Assembly (NCBI RefSeq): GCF_932526225.1
Contig: NC_064041.1
Location: 7,027,042 to 7,091,041, forward strand
Origin: Nematostella vectensis
Taxonomy: Eukaryota > Cnidaria > Anthozoa > Actiniaria > Edwardsiidae
Direction of reading: 5' to 3'
DNA: 64,000 nucleotides
Part shown: piece by piece, positions 59,401-64,000 of the stretch
Layout: each line of letters opens with the position of its first letter
Position numbering within the stretch: the stretch's first letter is position 1
Position numbers and translations under genes: made by a program
The notes under the pieces: model-generated
Told to the model about the DNA's origin: nothing
The model's database searches: none
The model's input: the letters and a program-made list of their open reading frames with translations, nothing else

Positions 59401-62009
59401 TCCCCCTAAATCCCGTTGGGTTACAGAAAGTGTCGCACATCAATATTTTCTCTCTTTCTCCTCCTGATCTGAATCTTACCCTTTCCTCCTCCACATATTT
59501 TCATTTTACTATTTTCGTCTCATCTCCCTTCACTTTTTGCCTAAACCTTTCTCCCTAACCATTTTCCTCACCTGTTTATTATTTTTTCTCCTTTCTTTTT
59601 CTTTCCACCATCTCCGATTTCTACTAGTAACCCTTTTCCCTGCCTTTACATACAGACTTTCTCTCGTGATGCCTTTCTCTTCTTATGCAAGCATTACATG
59701 TCTCTAGCCTCTTTCGCAGTCTTTCTGTTCTCTTGGTCCTCAACTGTGAATCAAAATGTGCATGCTCTAGTCTTTTTCCTCTGCTTAACATAGCCTTCCT
59801 CTCGCAAGCAAATAAGTCTCCTTGAAGCTTTTCTGGGTTTGTCACGCTTTGTCACGCAAGCCTAACATGACTCTAGTCTCCCTTGCGACCCTTTTGGGTT
59901 TGTCACGGTTTGTGACGCAAGCATGGTATGCATCTAGTCTCCCTTGCGACACTTCTGGGATTGTCACGCTTTGTCACGCAAGTATAACATGACTCACCCT
60001 ATTTGCTGTCCATTTGTGCCTCGTCACCACGCAGACATTAACGAGTGTGTAAAGTACAGCGACTTGTCGGACCCGGCTGCTAATAATGACGTGTTGATGG
60101 CGGGCGGAGTCTGTCACGTGTTTGCTCAATGCTTCAACACTATTGGCTCCTTCATGTGCATGTGCAATGTGGGTTACCATGGGAACGGCAGGGAGTGTTA
60201 CCCCGCAAAAACAACATTTATGTCGGACGAAGCAATGAAGAGTAAGTATCCTCGCTCAAATTCTAGCTTCTCTCGCTCTTAATTTGCGTGATTTAAATTT
60301 TCTGCCCCGTTGCGCCAAGTCTAGACATACGGCTTCTGTTTACGAGTCTGTGGGGATTTCCGTTTCTCATAGGAAAACATATCTACCCTAATAATGTTTT
60401 GTGTTGGGTACTGCTTTCGATAAGAAGGATTTTGTTCGGATAGTACAAGTTCTTTAGTCTTTTTTTATTTTATTCTATCACTGAGCATTCATAAAAATTA
60501 TACGTGCTTTGAACAATGAACTATTACAAGTTTGTCATTGCACTTCTGAAAGACTGGCGCACTGGCGCACTTCTAGACGGAAGTTTTTTTTCATGATCAC
60601 CGAGATCTAGAACTCTGTATTACCGACTTTCAGTATTCCCTACAGCCATCTTGGCTCAATTATTTTTTCTCGGCTTTTATAATGACATTTTTATTTGTAT
60701 GGATAGTTGATTTCCTGAGAGGGAACAGCCAAATAGCTCGTTTGTTTATGGGGAATCTTGGCGTTTATTTGAAAGTGTAAAACAAATGGATGCAAAATTT
60801 TGGTTTCAAAGCATCGTGGTGGACTCACACGAGTGCATAGAGATTATCATATTATCCTTTGCAGCCCCAAAACATCGCCCCTACCATGTTCCTGTATCGT
60901 GTCCCCCCCCCCCCCTAAAAAAATAATAATAATTCGAGGCCTGCTACGGCTATGACCATTGTTTTTTTGTTTTCCAGGAAGGCCGCGTGTCTCACAATCG
61001 TCGTGTGGTACAATTGGTCAGGTAAATTCATCGAGGGTTCGACGAATCGTCGGTGGGAAGATTTCTGCCAAGGCTGCTTGGCCTTGGCAAGCCGCCATAT
61101 ATTATAAAGATAGAGGTAAACGAAAATGATTTGGCCACTTATGCAATTTCGACAAGTGACGATCGTGGTTTAATCGTTTTGTTGTCTTTATTACAGGAAG
61201 AAATTTTCTCTTTAACGGTGCTTTAATCAAATCTCGTTGGGTTCTCACTGTGGCTAATGCAGTCTTACGGGGCGGCCGGCCAATCAAGCCGCGAAAGCTA
61301 AAGGTGATACTCGGTAAGCTAAAGGTATAGATGAGTAAGGACTGAGGACCATTTCACGCGCGCTACCGTGGCCACCTTGACAGTTTTGTAAAGCAGGCCA
61401 AAAAAGGGTGATCAGTATACATCAGAACAGAATCAACGGCCTTTTCAAGTCTGACCGGGAGAGAAAAAATATTTCCTGTTCGATTGTTTTTGTTTTTTTG
61501 TTTCTTTGTTTTTCTGGTCATTTGCTCGATATATTTACCGTGATATATTTTTACCAGCCCTTGCATGTTGAAGTTTGGTTTGAGTCAAAATATGTATTGG
61601 CCACTAAAATGACACAAAATGCTTATAAGAAAATCAATAATTACACTACATTATGCTCTATTTGATTTATTGTTTCCAGGTGAATTAAACAGAGATAAAG
61701 AAGAGGGGAACGAGCAAACACTGAGAGTAAAGCGCATCATTACACATCCGGGATACAGCAGAACAAACCTGTCACATAACATCGCACTTCTAGAGCTGGC
61801 GAAACCGGCAAAGCTGAACAACTACATCAGAAAAGTAATTTGTCATCTCAATCGTCGCCATCTCACAACTATAATTTTACCATTGTAGGGAGGGCGGAGG
61901 GGGGAGTGTTATCATGGTCATAATCACCATCATCGTCATCATTGTGTTTTTATCGTCATCAACATCATTGTCGTCATCATCTTAATCACCGTCATCATCA
62001 TAATCACCG

Positions 62010-62052
<43 letters not shown>

Positions 62053-64000
62053 AATCACCGTCATCATCATAATCATCGTCATCATCATAATCACCGTCAT
62101 CATCATCATCATCATAATCACCGTCATCAACATAATCACCGTCATCATCATCATAATCATTGCCATTATGATCATTGTCGTGACATCATAATTATCTTTT
62201 CTGCCATCACCCTGCCTCGTACCCAGGCTCTCGTGACCGAACTAAACGCGTAGTGGTAGCACGAAAATAAAAGGGAAGCGTCTGGCAGATTCTGAAAACA
62301 ATATGGCGGCAGATAATGAGGTCAGAAATATGCACGGCAAACAACATGCTTTTATTGAAGTGCTAAGGAAGCGTAATGTTCACCAAGCTGTCCTACGAGA
62401 TCGTGTTACTTGTCTTCATTTACTGCAAGGATAAAACTGGTTTTTACGGGGGGGAGCAAATTATTTCCGAATAGCAGGAAGCTCTAGCGTTACAACGGCT
62501 ACTTCACGTAAGCGAAACATGGTTCTTCCTTCAAGAATTGTTTGAATAGAAGCGAGCATGTAAGTCGCATTACCTTCCAAATCAAGGTCTTGGAAGGATG
62601 TGTCAAGTTTTTCGATATCTCCCGCCGCCGCCATCCAAGGACAAACAACGAACCCCCCCCCCCCTCCCCCCCCTTCAAAAACACGTTTGTAGATGTTCTG
62701 ATGCCGAAAATATCTGTTACTTTTTTCCAGGAGAGACCCTTCATTTTTTTCCCAGGTAGCAGTGGTTAGACATTTTTCTTCCCGGCCAGCAAACGTTTAG
62801 AATTTTTTTCCCAGCCAGCAGTTGTTAGGAATTTCATAGCACATAAATAATTGCCAGTATTACCGATCGGGACGATTTTTCCCCAAGCATTATCCAACGC
62901 CCCAAAAATATTCCCAGCACAACTAGTTCGACTCCACAAATTTGCCAGCAGAACCATTCGGGACGTTTTTTTTCTCATCAACCGAGGGGTCTAACATCTT
63001 CCCAGCCAGCAAAGAAAACGGCTGCGGAACAGATCCGTGTTGTGCCTTTTGCCATCGTTGACACTCGCTTTGAGAGTTGACTCCAAAAACTTCTTTTTAA
63101 GCTTCAAGCAAAATGAAAGTGATTTATCCTGTAAGTTCGCAGCGGGAACTATTTTTCTCTCAAAAAAAAAAAAAAGGAAACGATGTGACAGAAATCGGAC
63201 AGAATCTACGAGGCGTCACATTTCTCCCGTTGACTCTTCCCTTGTTCCCTTGGACCAGCGCTAAACCTTCCCATGGCTCATTGCGCTCACTAGTCTTGAT
63301 TCTTTTTCCGTGGCAGTGATATTTCTAGTTGTTTTTACTGACTTGAGACGCCTAGGTACGAGGTCCCATTATTGTCTTTATTGTCATCTTCATAATTTTC
63401 ACTGTATCATTCGTTTTCTTTTTCACCACAGCAGTCATCGTTGTTAACATACCATTGACGTCATCAACATCAGTTGTTTATTATCGTCCTTGTTACATGT
63501 AATATTCGCTATAAACTTTATAGGCCTTTGCCTAAGAGAAAGGGGGGAACTAAGATACTTTATATTCGCTTCAAGGAAAGCAAACACTCTAGTCTCTCTC
63601 TTTATTTCTTGTAATATGATATCTTGAAATAATCTTATAAATACTTCTTGAAATAATCTCATAAATACTTCCCGTAATCATGAGGTGTTGACTTTCTTCT
63701 ACTAGGTCTGTATCACAAAGCGAAAGCGAGACGTCGCACTCGAAAACCCGCCAAATTACGGGACCGTTGCGGGGTGGGGAACAACTCGTAAAATTCGACT
63801 TGGGTACCCTGTGGGTCCGCTATCTGCGAAGCTCCGTCAAGTGACTGTACCCATTGTTTCAAACGAAGAGTGTAAACGTGCATCGATTTACACCTATGAC
63901 AGCGCATTCACATTTTGCGCGGGCTTCCGAAGGAAACCGCTGGCCCCATGTTTCGGTGACGTAGGCAGCCCAATGGTCATTCAAAGCCCTCGCACAGGAC
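53421..64000 (+). CDS. Secreted sushi-EGF-trypsin-like protein, catalytically dead (3' end outside window)
   Basis: Exons with matching phases: 53421-53511, 58535-58705, 60035-60241, 60978-61115, 61197-61313, 61680-61834, 63706-64000+. Exon 1 encodes a signal peptide (MGFSADYGLLAFLYAFLCLG). Exon 2 is a sushi/CCP domain (GCGDPGTPSRGYRIGD to WSGSLPTCA). Exon 3 is a calcium-binding EGF domain (DINECVKYSD, CFNTIGSFMCMCNVGYHGNG). Exons 4-7 form a chymotrypsin-fold domain with IVGGKISAKAAWPWQAAI, WVLTVANAV, HNIALLELA, TVAGWGTT and CFGDVGSPMV. Catalytic His57, Asp102 and Ser195 are Asn, Asn and Val, the Cys42-Cys58 pair is lost, and the S1 Asp189 is Ala. The activation site R-IVGG remains. It is thus a serine-protease homologue, built like haptoglobin or complement-type proteases; a binding role in extracellular defence is an inference. 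Exons 1-5 end in phase 1, which favours shuffling. More exons may lie in the 5-kb first intron. Confidence 0.87.
55326..55490. mobile_element. GCGCGTAC family repeat, copy 3
   Basis: Opens with CAGGCGCGTACCAAG and shares CATATAGAAAAAGTATAGTA and AATAAGAAATGACCCACTTT with the 36-kb copies. Confidence 0.6.
57318..57600 (+). repeat. Dispersed repeat, first arm of an inverted pair
   Basis: Contains TTGCTGGCTGGGAAGATGTT, GGTTCTGCTGGCAAATTTGT, AACTAGTTGTGCTGGGAATA and TGCTGGCTGGGAAAAAAGG. A reverse copy lies at 62765-63030, so the pair encloses the sushi, EGF and first protease exons. Confidence 0.8.
57919..58105. repeat. Compound CAT/ATC minisatellite (~51-bp higher unit)
   Basis: The phrase ATCATCACCAATATCATCGT recurs about three times with CATAACCACCATCATCATAA between. 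Met-rich frames across it are artefacts. Confidence 0.9.
58917..59165. repeat. Degenerate tandem repeat (~55 bp, GGCCAGCGCTTATTGA)
   Basis: TTTTAGGCCAGCGCTTATTG, CAGGCCAGCGCTTATTGAAT, ACAAGCGCTTATTGACC and AGGCCGCCGCTTATTCGAG alternate with CTCTGAGAAT phrases. Intronic. Confidence 0.7.
59640..59995. repeat. Degenerate ~70-bp tandem repeat (TCACGCTTTGTCACGCAAG)
   Basis: TTTGTCACGCTTTGTCACGC and CTAGTCTCCCTTGCGAC recur three to four times immediately before the EGF exon, with older copies upstream. Confidence 0.75.
61913..62175. repeat. (ATC)n-rich compound microsatellite
   Basis: CATCATCATAATCACCGTCA-type units, directly after the third protease exon. His-rich and Met-rich frames here are artefacts. 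Confidence 0.93.
62765..63030 (-). repeat. Dispersed repeat, second arm of the inverted pair
   Basis: Reverse copy of 57318-57600: AATATTCCCAGCACAACTAG, ACAAATTTGCCAGCAGAACC and AACATCTTCCCAGCCAGCAA. Confidence 0.8.
63230..63355. repeat. Dispersed repeat copy (pair with 51225-51335)
   Basis: Same orientation as the 51-kb copy, ending TTTTTACTGACTTGAGACGC. Intronic in the protease-like gene. Confidence 0.6.

Overview
The window reads as nuclear DNA of an invertebrate animal, most likely an anthozoan cnidarian (inference). Genes are split into short exons with GT/AG borders. Introns and intergenic DNA are full of short terminal-inverted-repeat elements, hairpins and microsatellites. The domain content (discoidin, Asp-box, sushi, calcium-binding EGF, trypsin-like, class A receptor, DIRS-type tyrosine recombinase) fits an early-branching metazoan. 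Most open frames outside the genes listed here are repeat-derived or chance frames.

Layout. (1) 71-12675, minus: a twelve-exon stretch of a secreted or membrane mosaic protein with two discoidin (F5/8C) domains followed by an Asp-box (BNR-like) region, open at both ends. Its 5.5-kb fifth intron in transcript order contains a complete intronless Gfo/Idh/MocA-family oxidoreductase gene (6123-7433, same strand). (2) 13057-15130, plus: wreck of a DIRS-like retrotransposon with a partly duplicated tyrosine-recombinase region, one copy split by a LINE/SINE-like tail with a long ATT run. (3) 19963-35083, minus: TADA1, the SAGA coactivator subunit, rebuilt exon by exon. Its third intron is filled by an 8.6-kb tandem array (25396-34032) of about 130 units of 61, 67 or 68 bp, and each unit is a copy of the 3' part of TADA1 exon 3 plus its splice donor. 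(4) 36606-38659, minus: a receptor fragment and an intronless type II membrane, glycosyltransferase-like protein. (5) 40140-41967: two well-defined non-autonomous DNA transposons. (6) 43831-46816, plus: a class A G-protein-coupled receptor with altered switch motifs. (7) 46.8-53.1 kb: repeats and possible exons of a discoidin-like gene. (8) 53421-64000, plus: signal peptide, sushi domain, EGF domain and a trypsin-like domain whose three catalytic residues are all replaced; the gene runs off the window.

The most unusual object is the TADA1 array: a minisatellite made from a protein-coding exon edge, giving one pre-mRNA more than a hundred intact copies of its own 5' splice site. Next are the fully triad-less sushi-EGF-protease homologue, the nested oxidoreductase gene, and inverted repeat pairs that bracket exons or the nested gene inside single transcription units. 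The genes do not form one pathway: TADA1 is nuclear, the discoidin and sushi-EGF-protease proteins are probably extracellular, and the receptor is a membrane signalling protein.
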